64,000 nt of DNA, from the NCBI RefSeq assembly GCF_040115645.1, contig NC_089574.1, forward strand, positions 2,418,001 through 2,482,000, written 5' to 3'. Numbering within the stretch: position 1 is the stretch's first letter; every line of letters starts with the position of its first letter. The notes under the pieces were generated by a model. That model was given only the letters and a program-made list of their open reading frames with translations. It ran no database searches and was not told the DNA's origin. Origin of the DNA: Euwallacea fornicatus. Its lineage: Eukaryota; Arthropoda; Insecta; Coleoptera; Curculionidae. Below, piece by piece: positions 50,037-61,950 of the stretch. The position numbers and the translations under genes were made by a program.

Positions 50037-51261
50037 GTGAGTTCAGTTTTTTTAGCGAAGTGCTTACTGAGTAGACCCTTACAATCTCCAATTTTCCCAA
50101 GTTCCTCTACCAATTATTACAAACAATTCTCATTTAGGAAATTGTGGGGGATTTTCCGTTTTTCCGGTTTTCGAATTATAAACTGTAGATTCTAGACCAA
50201 ATTGATAGTCCTATGCAAACAGAACGAATAGTTACTCATGAGTACCAGTGTTTACTTGCAGATTAGATGATTTCATATCTCATTTCACAGGTTCGTAAAC
50301 CCCAGAGAAGTTTTCAGACCAGTGTTGAGGGTTTCCTTCATTACAGTCATAATCAGACCAAATCGCATCAGTAGATATTAAGTTAGATCCAATCGATGTG
50401 GCATTGATCGTATTTAACATCTGAGCTATTTAAGGACTCTTTAATTCCATAGATGTAATCTGATGTGTTTCCTGGGCTGACGCCTGGCTTGCGAGTTCAG
50501 AAATCTTCCGATTTTTGAATTTGCCCTTTCAAGGTCTTTAAGCAAATCATTTCGTTCCCAGGACAAACTTTTGAACAGGACTTCCGGGTCAAGCTTGATT
50601 ATACGAGTCAACTCTCTTATCCCCAAAGATATAGACAGCGCTCATCAATATTCATACGTTATGCAATCGCGTTTTTCTCGAAATCGAAAGCCATCAAAAC
50701 AACATCCGATGGTATTATAAACATCCTTAAGAATATTTGGTATACGAATGAATGAGCATTCATGAACGCAGTTCAACTGTTACATGTTACAAGTTATGGT
50801 TGAAACTGCAAACAACTTTTAACAAACTTGTCAAAGATCAAAGAAATTAGTTCCTCATGGGAATATTGGCATCAGTGAAGTTACTAATTTAGCTTCGAAA
50901 TAGAAGTGCTGATTTCTTATGAATGTGACAGGCGTCCATTGGAAAAACCATTGGTGGAAAACCTCCTTTTATCAGTAGTCGAGCTGATTATCACAGACGC
51001 AACGTTATTCTAAATATTTCAACTTATTCTCATAATCATAAATTTAAGGCCTGAATGAAGGTACATTAGACGTGAATTTGTTTTTGGTGTGTTTTTGGTC
51101 GGTTCGAGACGAGGTCTGCTACAAAAAATAAAATTCCTCATGGTGTACAATCTTCAACCTTCGACATGCGTCGCGATAAAGAAATGTACGTGTTTTGCAA
51201 AATGTTCTCAAGGGAATGTTAAAATATGCACTTTTCTTTGAGCAGGGCCATCCCTTAGAAG

Positions 51262-51315
51262 ATTTCAGGTAAAGGTTTTAGGGTCAAATGTTTCAGGTCA
51301 GAGGTTTTAGGTGAA
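51262..51315. repeat. two-copy short tandem repeat
   Basis: A unit of about 28 bp, TTTCAGGTMARAGGTTTTAGG plus a few bases, occurs twice in tandem. It is a minor minisatellite-like feature. The TTTCAGGT motif resembles a 3' splice-site sequence on the plus strand, but hth is transcribed from the other strand. Confidence 0.5.
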
Positions 51316-53189
51316 AACCCCCTCAAAATATTTTTAAAATGGCCCGTCGAAAACAATGTAAATAGGTACGAAATTAAATTTGTACTAAAACACAGCATCC
51401 GAATCGTTCATAATCCATTCTCATAAATTTCTTTATGAATTTATTTATGTTTGTGTGTGCTCTGTTTGAATGACTTACGGGTCAAAGAATCGCGATAACT
51501 TTGGCCACACTTGCTCAGTTGTTTGCATGCGTCTTTTGTATACAATAATCATTTTGTTTGTTCTTGATTTTTACCCGCCGATTTGTACAGATGGTCCGCT
51601 ATCGGTTAAAAAATCTTCTGCGGGTTATAGTCCACGTTGATAGAATAGATAAATTATTGGAAAATGTATGCATGAATTCATTTAAATTAATGAGGCAAAT
51701 ATGACTATATTTGTCTCGGTGGGGATTTGAGAATGGATTAGCACAAATTAAACGTCCTCAACCTTGTTTAGATTACGACCAGTTTTTTCACTCTTGGCTC
51801 TCTTCACTAATCAAAATTACATCACCGCATTTACATGACATAGTGAACTTGTCCTGATTTGAAAATCGCACCGTTATCTCCTTTCCATCGATGAAATCTC
51901 TAATTAGGACTAGCGACTTGGCCAAATTTCTTCTGGACGGAACGACTAAATCGAGTGCTGCTCGGCAGATGTGTAAACAGCGAAATTCAAAAAACAATGA
52001 GTTTTTGGTACCTTAATAAAATATTTACTCAAATTAAGGTCAACGGTTTACTTAAAAGTGTTAAATAATTGCTCGAGACACCATGTGTTTAACTCTTTTC
52101 TTGTTTTAATGGCATTAAGTCACTTAAGGAATGCATCATAAAACCCTCGAGGGTTAAGTGGGGACCAGATGCATTTGTGGCATTAGCAATTAATATCGGG
52201 GTATATAATTTCTCGTGCGCCGGGATATGTAATTTTGAAAAGTTGGGTGTAAGGTGGTGATGTACATATCGGCCAGCAAAGGGGGAACGATCTAGCGCTG
52301 CTAACCTGAACTGGCCTAATTACACAGAGTGTAATTAAAGCTTACATCGCTCGTGCTGCAGACAAAAACAACGATATTTCGCTAATATTTCCCCATAAAA
52401 CATCCGTTGGCGAAAAGCTTGCAGTTAGTTACTAACATGTGATTGTCCGTTTGGTGCCTCCCACTTATCTCTAACAGACTGAAGATCGCGAGATACTACG
52501 AGCGTTCAGAACTTTTGTTGCACACTGTATAAATGTCTATCACCGTGTGTTAGATAAAATATGTGTAGTTACTCCGATTCAGACTTGAGGGGTCGTTTAC
52601 ATGTGTCCAAGAAGTCTATCGGATTAATATCCAGGGATCAATGAATTTGACCTCATTCGATCTAATGACGTGTTTTATCAGGCTCGCAAGTGAGGCGTGG
52701 ATGAAAATACATCTCTGAAGATATAAGCAGTCATTCATTAAAAGATCTGAGAGAGTCGTACACAAAGAGTGCATTTGAAAATTTCACAAGTAAACTGGAC
52801 TGTTTGAAATTTGGATTTAAAGGAAAGTTGTGAATACTAGTAATATTTATAAAGATAAAAGTGCCACGTCATGCTTTAAATATTTTTGCGCTTGAACTGC
52901 AATGGTCAACGACCTCCAGAGATCTTAAGTTAAAATTTGGAGAATTTTAAATTTACGGAATTAAAAAAATATGTATTGTGACACCCTGTATATTAATTTT
53001 GATTAGTTGTGACGCATGTCAAGTGTGAAAAAAATCGTATCTTGAACAAAACTACAATGTCGCCAACACTATTCGTGTTTGTTGATTTATTGTTGGTTTA
53101 AAGTAATGAGTGTCCCTCAGATGTGGGTCGGCTACACACGGCCCTCTTCGCCGCGTGCCAATTAGACAACCCTCTTGCAAAATACATAC

Positions 53190-53413
53190 CCATAAATCGC
53201 GTCCTTATCCCTCTTCCCGACGTCAGGAACGGCACCTCCCATCACGTGGTTCGCGGCGGCATTCACATGATTCGCGTGGTATGGATGCATGGTATGGTTC
53301 AAATGTGGGGAATGGTGTAACCCCGGGATACTCGGTCGGTGAGCCACGTGGGGTTCGTACATACCTCCTGCCGCGCCGCTGTCCATGTACCCGGAATGAA
53401 TGCCATCGTCGTA
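53190..53413 (-). CDS. hth: hth coding exon 2: N-terminal Gly/His-rich region
   Basis: This exon encodes 74 codons plus two bases of a split glycine codon. It opens with YDDG, the residues that follow MAQPR in Drosophila Hth, so the preceding intron is phase 0. It continues through a His/Pro/Ala/Asn-rich stretch (HHSPHLNH, MHPYHANH) and ends with KRDKDAIY, just before the MEIS domain. The acceptor is TTTTCTAG at 53414-53421 and the donor is GG|GTATGT at 53189. The glycine is completed by the first base of the next exon. A Gly stands before KRDKD where I recall His in Drosophila, in a part of the protein that varies among MEIS proteins. Long open frames on the plus strand here are antisense shadows. 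Confidence 0.96.
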
Positions 53414-55439
53414 CTAGAAAACAATACCAACACGTGTTAGGTTAGATGCCCTTTTTGTGACATCTTCATGTTATGAACGTTGAACAACTAAATAGCGAAA
53501 TAATATAGACGAATATCTGAAACTCAATTTCAATTTTTTTTCTCTATTCATGAATATTGAGTAAAAATAGTCGGTTTATTAAAACTTTGCAGCAATTTGT
53601 GTCAGCAGACTTCTGTCGCATACTCGGCAGGATCTTGTTATCTGAACGCGACCGACTTGGAAGCATTATACAATGTGCCCAAGATAACCACGTCATCAGC
53701 ATCAGGATCTCGTAAATGGTAATAGATCCAGACTTGATTGGGAGAAAAGTGACGCATTAAGGAGAATAGTTTAGTTACTTGGAAAAAAATGAACCGTTTG
53801 AGGTTCGAAACCCAGTGTTTTCTTATGGTGAACTCTTTTAGTGTTTTGAATGAAATTGTAAGTTTTTCAATCTTACTAATTTTCTGTTGACTTTTCTGCT
53901 TTTAGTAAAGTATGCAACAGACTTTTTAGTACACAGTTGCACTTTATCTGACATTACTGACAGTACGACCATGTTTGCGGCCGTACCGTCAGTCTCTGTA
54001 GGTTGGCGGACTGTGTTATATGGTCGTGTATTGCACTAACCCAGTGAATGCCATTATAGATTTTGCCACGGCAGTCGTTTTCTTGCTAAGCCATTTTATT
54101 GTGACGTTGGGCCGTCCTGCCATCCATTGCAGCCGTTAATCTGCTGTTTGTTGTAAAGATGAGTAATTCCCATCATCATAAAACTAGTCGGTCTTGAATT
54201 TTCTAAACCTTTCTAATATGCATGTTAAAAATGACCAGAGAAACCATGATTAATTGAATGTCATCCGAAACGTTTTGGCAATTAAAAACACTGTGAAGCC
54301 CCCCACATTAGATGTAATAAATAATATATGCAACCAAAGAGTGGTATCTCGCAATAAGCTTAATTTTAATTTTAGCGTATCCTGCAGAAACACACACTCT
54401 AAATTAATCGCGTTCCAACGTAAAAATAATTAAGATTTTAAGATAATCCTTTATAGCCAAATAGTTAAAGTTTCAACCATAATGTTTCTTTTATGTAAAT
54501 AAGATTGTCGGAACGAGAATGCTTATGCCGCTTCTTAAGTTAACCTCACAGCAAATTCCTCTTACAAGAGATATTTCATGTATGATATCATACGGATATT
54601 TTCTTACGGTGCTCAGTTTTTGCTTATTATGATAGCCAGTATTCAAATAAAAATGTGTGGTTTTGTTGTAACTTAACGGGGGCAAAAGACTAGAAATATT
54701 TTAATTAGGCGTGAACTAAGTAGATTCGTGTAGAATTCTTTGCATCTGGAATATTTATAGCCAATGTGCAGAAGGCACTTTCAAATATTTCCTGTAATAT
54801 TATTGCTTGTAATAGATTGCTAACTTAAAGTTAGTTTAATTGGTGAATTCAGAGACAGCCGCCGCATACCAATTTACCGTTGCAACAGCTTACATACCAA
54901 GAGTGTGATTGCTTCCCAGAACTAGGAACGAGAAGAACATTGGAGAATCCTCTATCCAGCTAAACTTCATTAAAAAGTTTTAAGGAAATTTCCAATAAAC
55001 AAGTTTTGGACGCCTTGCAAGGAAAAATGCCTGAAGCGATGTACATAACAAATCTAATATTTTATCGATGTTACATAAAATATTCATATTATGAAATCAA
55101 TAATGACAACGAGTACAAACAATATTTTCACAAACCCCCGGTTCAGTGTGTAACGCTTACCTAGAGCCTTTCTGGCGTTACAAAGAGATATCAGCGGGAA
55201 CAACGCCCCTTTCCTTTTAGATTTCCTCTTTAATATACCTCTGTGTGTTAAATATAGAAACGATATTATGTCTAAGGGAGACAAGACGACGTTCAGCTGG
55301 ATGTGGCACTTAAATTAGCAGATACCGATGGTTGACAGTCGCAGAAAACGACTAAGAGTTTCTAGCGCCGCTGCTAATGTGCTGTAATACAGTAATAACT
55401 TCGAAAGTGCCCAGGATATGGGGCTTTACGGCTCGCATA

Positions 55440-56439
55440 CGAGGATAGTCCCAGAAGTACCCGTGTTGGATCCTACTTTGGTTGAATCTGGTCCTTCGTT
55501 AACAACTACGAAATATTGGGTAGCAGAGTTTAAATGCGATCCTACCAGCTGACAAGATGAATCCCGTAGTGGTCAACCCGATGACCCTCCAGATTTGACC
55601 CGCTCAGAAATTGTGGTCAAAATTTACAAAACTGTATTGAAATACAGGTATTTCAAAAAGTACTGCAAATTGCATTTTTACTGAACTGTTTGACATGAGA
55701 AAGTTGTGTGCAAGATGAAAGACACGATTGCTTACCATCCAAGAAAAACGACGCCGTGAGAATGTTTCAAGGGAGTGTTTGGCAAAATTTTGCAACAATA
55801 AAATCTATTTTTTTGGTCGATTTGTAACCATGGTTGAAACACGAGTCTATCATTTCACACTTGAGACGAAAGAGCAGTCAAAACAGTGAACTCAAAGTGG
55901 AGAATTGGTTCCAAAGAAAGCGAAAACCGTTGCATTTGCAGGAAAGGTGATGACGTCAGTTTTTTGGAGTGCACGTGGCATAATTTTTATTGATTATCTC
56001 CCTAAAGGAAAAACAATGAATTCAAAATATTCTATAAATTTATTGAGGCATTTTAGCAAAGAAATTAGGAAAAAGAACTGCATTCGGCGCAAAAGAAAAT
56101 GTTGTTTTATCAAGACAACGCACCAGTCCACAATTCCTTGATAGCGATGCCCAAAATCAATCACCTTAGTTTCGAACTTTTTCCTCGTCCACCCTATGGG
56201 CTAGATTTAGCCCCCTCAGTTTATTTTCTACTTTCAAAGATGAAAAAATGACTTGGTAGAAAGATATTTGCGAGTAACGAAGAAAAGAAATCCGAAGTGA
56301 ATTCTTATTTTCAGACATTCGGAACTTTTTACTAAGAACAGAGTATAGAAGCTAAAGAGTATGTTGAAAAATAGTGTAATATTGTCCAAAAATGTTTTTC
56401 CTTTAAATGTTAAGACTGGCACTTCTAGAATTATTCTCG
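55440..56439 (+). mobile_element. mariner transposon, degenerate, with 22-bp terminal inverted repeats
   Basis: The left end CGAGGATAGTCCCAGAAGTA followed by CC (55440-55461) pairs with the right end 56418-56439, whose reverse complement is CGAGAATAATTCTAGAAGTG followed by CC. That is 17 of 22 matches, and all five differences are transitions. A TA precedes the left end; the right side has CA, consistent with a mutated TA target site. At about 1.0 kb it is shorter than a complete mariner (about 1.3 kb). The internal transposase is broken. Confidence 0.88.
55470..56240 (+). pseudogene. mariner transposase pseudogene
   Basis: The plus strand reads TTKYWVAEFK then SRSGQPDD (family WV.EFKRG..S..DE.RSGRP), LFDMRKLCARWKTRLLT, KRRRENVSRECLAKF, TLETKEQSKQ and PKKAKTVAFAGKVMTSVFW. 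It ends with ARGIIFIDYLPKGKTMNSKY. After a frameshift comes YQDNAPVHNSLIAM ... PYGLDLAPSVYFLL. The VDETW motif reads MVETR, so the first catalytic Asp is lost. The second Asp (QDNA) is kept, in a shifted frame. The third, expected 34 residues later at the end of LAPSD, is Val. Several stops and frameshifts are present and the start is missing. It is clearly dead. Confidence 0.92.
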
Positions 56440-57965
56440 CAAATATGGGGCTCAAAATTTTTGCTGATCGACGCCATCAGCGACAGTAAAACGGAACCCA
56501 GAAAAAATTCAATAGGCGAGTGACCATCGTCCAGAAAATTAATTAATAATACATTAAAAAGCAAGAAATAAGTAAATGAACAATACAAAAATATCTCTTC
56601 AGTTATATTAGTAATGCATTGTGTTGAATGGGTTGATTGGCCTAAAGTAAATAATATTAAAGATTTGGGGAAAAAACCTCAATTCGCGATTCAAGATGAA
56701 GGTTTATGCGGTATCAAGAATGAAGTGGTTAAAATTTTGGTTACCCACTGCGAACATGACTATATGGAATTTTAGCATATGTGCAGAAGATTTTACAAAC
56801 CATAAGGTTTGTAAAAAATAACTTTTTACTGGAGAAATACGAATTCGGAGGTGTCCAGATAAAGAAGCAATACAATATATGCCCTACAAATATTGATTTC
56901 TTAAAGTAAACATCTCCATTTCTACGTCCTAGACCAGAAAGCAAATAATCGCGTTATGTAATCAATGACAGCCTAGAAAATATTTCAGTAAAAATCCTAC
57001 TTTCCTTCACAGCTTATAAGGATTAATCTTCAAAAACAGATTTTGTTTGCAAATAGAGAAGCCTGCCTGTATACGTTCTTCGATCATATTCATCTCCTAA
57101 AAAATTTTGATTTATTATAAGGATTTTGAATTATGTATTTAGAAAAAGCAACCAAAACCAACAATCCCTTTCGTTCAACACGATGAAGAAATAAACATTA
57201 TGTATATGTGAAATCGATGTGAATGTATTAGCCACATGGGTCGCCGCATGTTCCTTATTAAGAGGGATTCCTTTTGGTTTGAGTTTTCGGTTGAATTCAG
57301 CTTTTGCAAGCCTCCGAGACGACATACCATTGTTTTTTCTATTACTTTCTTACTTCTCTTACTTTCAGTCAATTTGAAGATTTAAGACAGATTTTCAAAA
57401 CTGGTCAGATATCAAATATGCTAATAAATTAAGATCTGAAAGTGGCGTTAAAACAGCGACAACATGATGACTAACACCTTGATATTTCCATTATTTATAC
57501 ATGGAAGTAAATATAAAATCTCATAGAACCACTCACCACTCTGTAGCGTAAAATTACTTATTAGCTGCTACTTCTGGAAAACGCATTCATCTGGAACGAA
57601 TATTGAGATTGATTTGCAAAATTCACAGTAATTTGCGAATGAAATTCCATTATAATCATATACTGCATAAACTGTTCAATAAATTTTAATGGTCGTTTAT
57701 GGGGTTTTGAGAGACCATTTCGAAATAATAGATCATAAAGATTTTAAATGTGGAGTTAGGGTTTCCTACAAACTGCGCGCCTATTGCCCCTTAATCTGGC
57801 TCTTCCCTTGTGAGGACAAAACAGGATGTAGCCCTTGTACTTGTTGATAATTTGATGCAATCACTGATACTTGAAATACTTATGGAGTTGTAATGGAATG
57901 AGTTGTAAGTTTGCTATCAGAATTATTTTTTCTGGTCACGCTCTGAGCTAAATATACGAATTTTT

Positions 57966-58160
57966 TCACTTTCGACTTTTATTTATTTTTTTCCTCTCGT
58001 TACGGATTAAGATTGCAAAATGACGACCTGAAAGGTCACTTAGCTGGCCACGGGATAAATCCAATATGATGTCCAATACTCGGTTCAATAGACCAGTGAT
58101 GACAATGGATTCTCGCGGAATGGCACTAAAATGAAAACCTATAAAAATAAATCGATATTT
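57966..58160 (-). pseudogene. possible DUF4817-type transposase fossil
   Basis: The minus strand encodes a stretch with IGFIPWPAK in one frame and QLSDLSGRHFAILI in another. This recalls the conserved IG..G.I.WPARSPDL...DFFLWG segment of IS630-Tc1-mariner transposases. The match needs a frameshift and is weak. Terminal repeats were not found. It may be an old fragment or a coincidence. Confidence 0.3.
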
Positions 58161-61100
58161 ATGATTTGGGCATGATTCATGCCATTTCTGTAAGTTTTTT
58201 TTACACACATGATATCAAATTTGAAATGAATGTGCTTCAACTCTACAAAAGTTGCAAAATGAGGAAGATGGAAGAGCGCTTAGCAATCGCACTACAATTT
58301 GAACAATATATTAATACAATTTTTGGAGTGAAATTAAATGCAAAGTGCAACTGAATCTATGAGCGAAACATGACTATGAATTAAATATTAAATCTATCAC
58401 CTGAAAGTGGATGAGAATTCTCAGATGAACTGCAAGTCGAGTTGGCAAGGAAACCAAATGAAAATGTGTTTTCCACGCTTCCTGAAGAACCATAGAAACG
58501 TCGAGAATAATCTTCTCTTCATTTCAATGTTCTTCGAAAGGTACTTGGCTTTTATATTTGCCTTTGACGACGATGAGGCTGCAAGAATGGTGAATCAAAG
58601 AACATCTTTCAATTTAGTACTCCTTCACTCAGATATTAGTGATATTAAGAGTGCCATTTGAAGATGGTTTGTGAGGGGATAGCGGCTACAGTGAAGGTAT
58701 TGGAGAAAAAGAAATGGTTCATACAAGTTTTGTCTTGTCCAATTAATAACTGTAATCAGACATCAGGTATATACATCAACTTTGTCACTATGCGAAGACT
58801 TAACATTAATTTCTTCCGCATTCGTTTAGGTTAATTACTTCGGCTTGCTATTATATGATCTCAACCCAAATCGGCATTAAAGAGGGATAATACATAGCAT
58901 CACTGGGACCAAAGTCATAAAAAGAGTTTAATTTTTATTTTATTAGTTTATTAAGTTCAAAGAGTACGGGGTGAATATTCTTTCCATTTTTTAATGCCCC
59001 TTGAAATTCATAGGAGTGAGATGGTCCAGTATTAGAAATTCCATCAAAAACTAAAACTTTGCCTGGGTAACTGTGAAATTAATTTTCAACCAAACGTTTG
59101 TTTCTAATCGTTGAAGACAGTTTAGTAAAACTTATTTTGTTTCAAACATGTCCTTAAAGCAAGTTTCAAACATTATGGAACAGTTTTAAACATACAACGA
59201 TGAAAACATGCATCAGCAATAATGTAAGCAACACATATAACACACGCACCGTGGCGTGGTTGTCATAGTTATATGCTAATCTATCACTGTGTCTCAGCTA
59301 AACATTGTTAATATACTGGTAAGGAATAGAAAAATAAATTTAATAAATGTCCCGATGTCCACCAAGCAGTTAAAAACGTACGTTGATTATAGGCCATCTA
59401 TCGACACATTCCGGAAACTGAAGAAAAGAAATTGGGCCTCCCCCGAAAGCTTTGAGAAAAACGCCGCAACGTCATGACTCTACCACAATCACACCAGTTG
59501 GTTGAATGGAAGTACTATGACATTGCGGTGTTCCTCTTAAAGCGCTCGTACTGCCGGTACTTATCGTTTCGTTTTTCGGATGGGGAGGGGATTTACTTGT
59601 AACATAATGCAATCGATAAACGAGGACAGTAATTTTACCTTAAGAGCAGGGTTGTAAAGTTTTTGGTCAAGAGAATGTATGCCGCTTGTCCGAATATTTG
59701 ACTGGTAAGTTACGATTCTCCCTAGGAATGGTCTTTTACGATCAGTAACCCAATTTACTATTTTTATGACTAAATGGAAACTATTTTGTTCCAAATTAGA
59801 CTTACCTGGAAGTTCTATTTACACCCATTAGTGGCTTTAGATTACCTATACCTACCCGCTCTATCCATGTTTGCCGGCAAATTTTCTCCTACCTGTTTTC
59901 TAATATAGAACGGGGCATGGACAAATGGTTTTGACGAAATTTCACAAGTTTTTCACAAAAAATTTACCTCAAGTTTCAAAACCAAAACTAGAACTTGGGG
60001 GTTACGTACTACCGTATATACGTTTTTACGGGTGTGTCAATACCGACTACCTTACATTAAACGCTTGGTTAGACATAGGCATCCAACAGTTACCACAAAA
60101 TCACTGTGAAAAAAACCTAGAAACGCAAACTGCGGGCAGATCGGCTTATGCCCAGATACCATTAAAGTTGAAAGCAAATTTTTTCCAAAAGAATTTCTTT
60201 CTTTGACTGGTCATCACCGGCTATGCTTAGTTCCGTAATTATGGTGAAATTACGTGGAAGGAAAACACCAAGAGCAGAGCCTCTTTTTGCAGAGAAAGCT
60301 TTTTCTTGGTTACAACACACCAGACTGTTTTTTTTTTGTCAAGATATAACGAATCTTTTGCTTCCAATTGCTGCAAAGTTTTGCAAACCTCGCCAAACCT
60401 TTCCTTTTGTATTTTTTGCTTCACTGAAAAAAGTCGGTGAGATTTGAAACGAAATTTCGTTACCTCCCAACACATGCCAACAACTTCTAACTAAATAACA
60501 AAAATCTACTAGAATTAATAATTCATATTTACGTTTTTTTGTAGGACATCCATGACGAATGAATAAATCACTACTTTCGACTGGCGTTATGTCAATGTGT
60601 TACACCTAAAATGATGTTGAATAAATGGTGGTGCTAACGTAAACGACCACTTCGAAGAAGGCAACACGTCACCGTTTATTAATACTCCATATGGTATCAC
60701 AACACCGGACACTTTACAAGTTTTATAGGTTAGCTGTCTAAGTTCAAACGTAAACAGATATTTAACAGGGGGTAAATATACCAAGTGATAAGACCCCCAG
60801 GCTAGTGGGAATTGTGAATTGCAGACGTCTTTACAATTTACTGTAAGGGTAGAAGGCAAGGGAAACGCAGGTATGAGAAAGCGAATTTCTTGGAACACAT
60901 CGACCGAGTGCTTGCTCCCTTCTTGGGCCGTCGCATGGCTCAGGTAGGTGATAAACGCGTAAAATGGCTCGTTGGGCTCAACTTTAAAGTTTCAAAGTAT
61001 GCAGAAATTATCCCTATGCATAAGTTGTAAAAACGTCTTGAGCCGTAAAAATAAGAGCAATGGCTTAATAAATATTCAACATTATTTGTCGACGTTTTTA

Positions 61101-61877
61101 TGAACAATGTGAAGTCGCAGATGATTGGTGGGGCCAATTTTCAAAAATGTTTCTTGGACAATCAAACGGCCTGACATTAACATGCGTACGGTATTATTTC
61201 CTGTTGTGCGCTTGCGCAACTTTTTTTACTGCACATTAATGTTGAATCGAATTTACAGAAAACAACATAGAGTTAAGTTGTGTACCTAACACGTGCGAAA
61301 GTCACTTTCGACACTTGCTAGGGAAATAATAACTATTTCATATGAAACTGGCAGCTTCTGAAACGCTAATACAAATATCTAATGTCAAATATGTATTTAA
61401 TTAAGTTGACACAATGATGTTCTATAGCTCAAAATATTGAATCTATCACGTACTATCGCAAAGGTGTCTTTATACCATACTAAATTGCTAGAGTTTTTGT
61501 TGCTGTTGAATTTTGTTTCAACCGTATCAAAATATCACTTCTTGCATTCGTTAGATAAATAACTGTTATATGAGCTTCAATTAACATACATTTATAATAT
61601 GTATTGGTTGGCTGTGGTCACGATTATGGTTGGTAGCCCTCGTACACATCGTACTTAAGAAAATGTTTGCAGGCTTAATGTTTTCTGAAGATTGTTTGGC
61701 AGGATTGTGAATGAATTCGTCTAATCGTGCATAGTGGATTTTTCGGGGACTCAAAGTCGGCGGTGCCGTGCTTAGCAAGTACCTTAATCTCAGGGTTTAA
61801 AAGGTTGCCTTCTACCTTAACTATGCGTTATTGTTAGATCGGTGACTTGGTTCGACACTGTGGCTTTTTTGTTCGGC

Positions 61878-61950
61878 TAGATATTCACGCTTGGCTTGCA
61901 CGCTCTCCAGAATTCAGTCCTTGTGATTTTTTGGGATATATGTAGAAGCA
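61878..61950 (+). pseudogene. possible transposase C-terminal fossil
   Basis: The plus strand reads RLDIHAWLARSPEFSPCDF then LGYM, close to the W.ARSPDLSPCDFFLWGYLK motif near the catalytic Asp of IS630-Tc1-mariner transposases. Nothing convincing flanks it on either side. It is a short isolated fragment. Confidence 0.45.

Larger units (their letters stand above)
47067..53189 (-). other. hth intron between exons 2 and 3
   Basis: This 6123-bp intron holds a palindrome with Exd/Hox-type motifs (49998-50036) and a two-copy tandem repeat (51262-51315). No transposase remnant or nested gene was recognised, although ACACCCTGTA near 52982-52991 resembles a transposon end. The remaining sequence, about 47100-49950 and 51350-52950, is AT-rich with only short unrecognised open frames. 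Confidence 0.7.
1..53413 (-). other. hth: homothorax transcription unit (partial, both ends outside window)
   Basis: The gene encodes the MEIS-class TALE homeodomain cofactor. In Drosophila, Homothorax binds Extradenticle (PBX family) through its N-terminal MEIS/PKNOX domain, brings it into the nucleus and acts with Hox proteins on DNA. Five internal exons lie on the minus strand in the expected order, and their phases join exactly (224+142+51+51+195 nt, 221 codons). Introns seen in full are about 6.1, 28.2, 4.0 and 8.9 kb. The initiator exon (MAQPR in Drosophila) is not found between 53414 and 64000. The linker and homeodomain exons are not found below 5420, so both ends are outside the window. 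Identity rests on near-complete match to the conserved blocks of the family. Exon numbers used here count the missing initiator exon as exon 1. Confidence 0.97.

Noticed and set aside
52975..52995. ACACCCTGTA, resembling the TACAGGGTGT end of IS630-Tc1-mariner repeats
   Set aside because: No partner end or transposase remnant could be found upstream within the intron; a 10-bp match is not enough.
53110..53445. 111-codon plus-strand open frame
   Set aside because: Antisense shadow of hth exon 2; the minus strand carries the recognised sequence and splice sites.
53790..53825. GGTTCGAAACC, resembling a tRNA B box
   Set aside because: It is a simple palindrome. No acceptor stem, anticodon arm or proper T arm can be drawn around it.
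60587..60898. 103-codon minus-strand open frame
   Set aside because: No recognised domain; length alone is not enough in a 64-kb window.
60935..60950. ATGGCTCAG followed by GTAGGTG, resembling a first exon coding MAQ plus a donor
   Set aside because: It is on the plus strand whereas hth is on the minus strand, and it does not continue to the expected PR codons; taken as coincidence.
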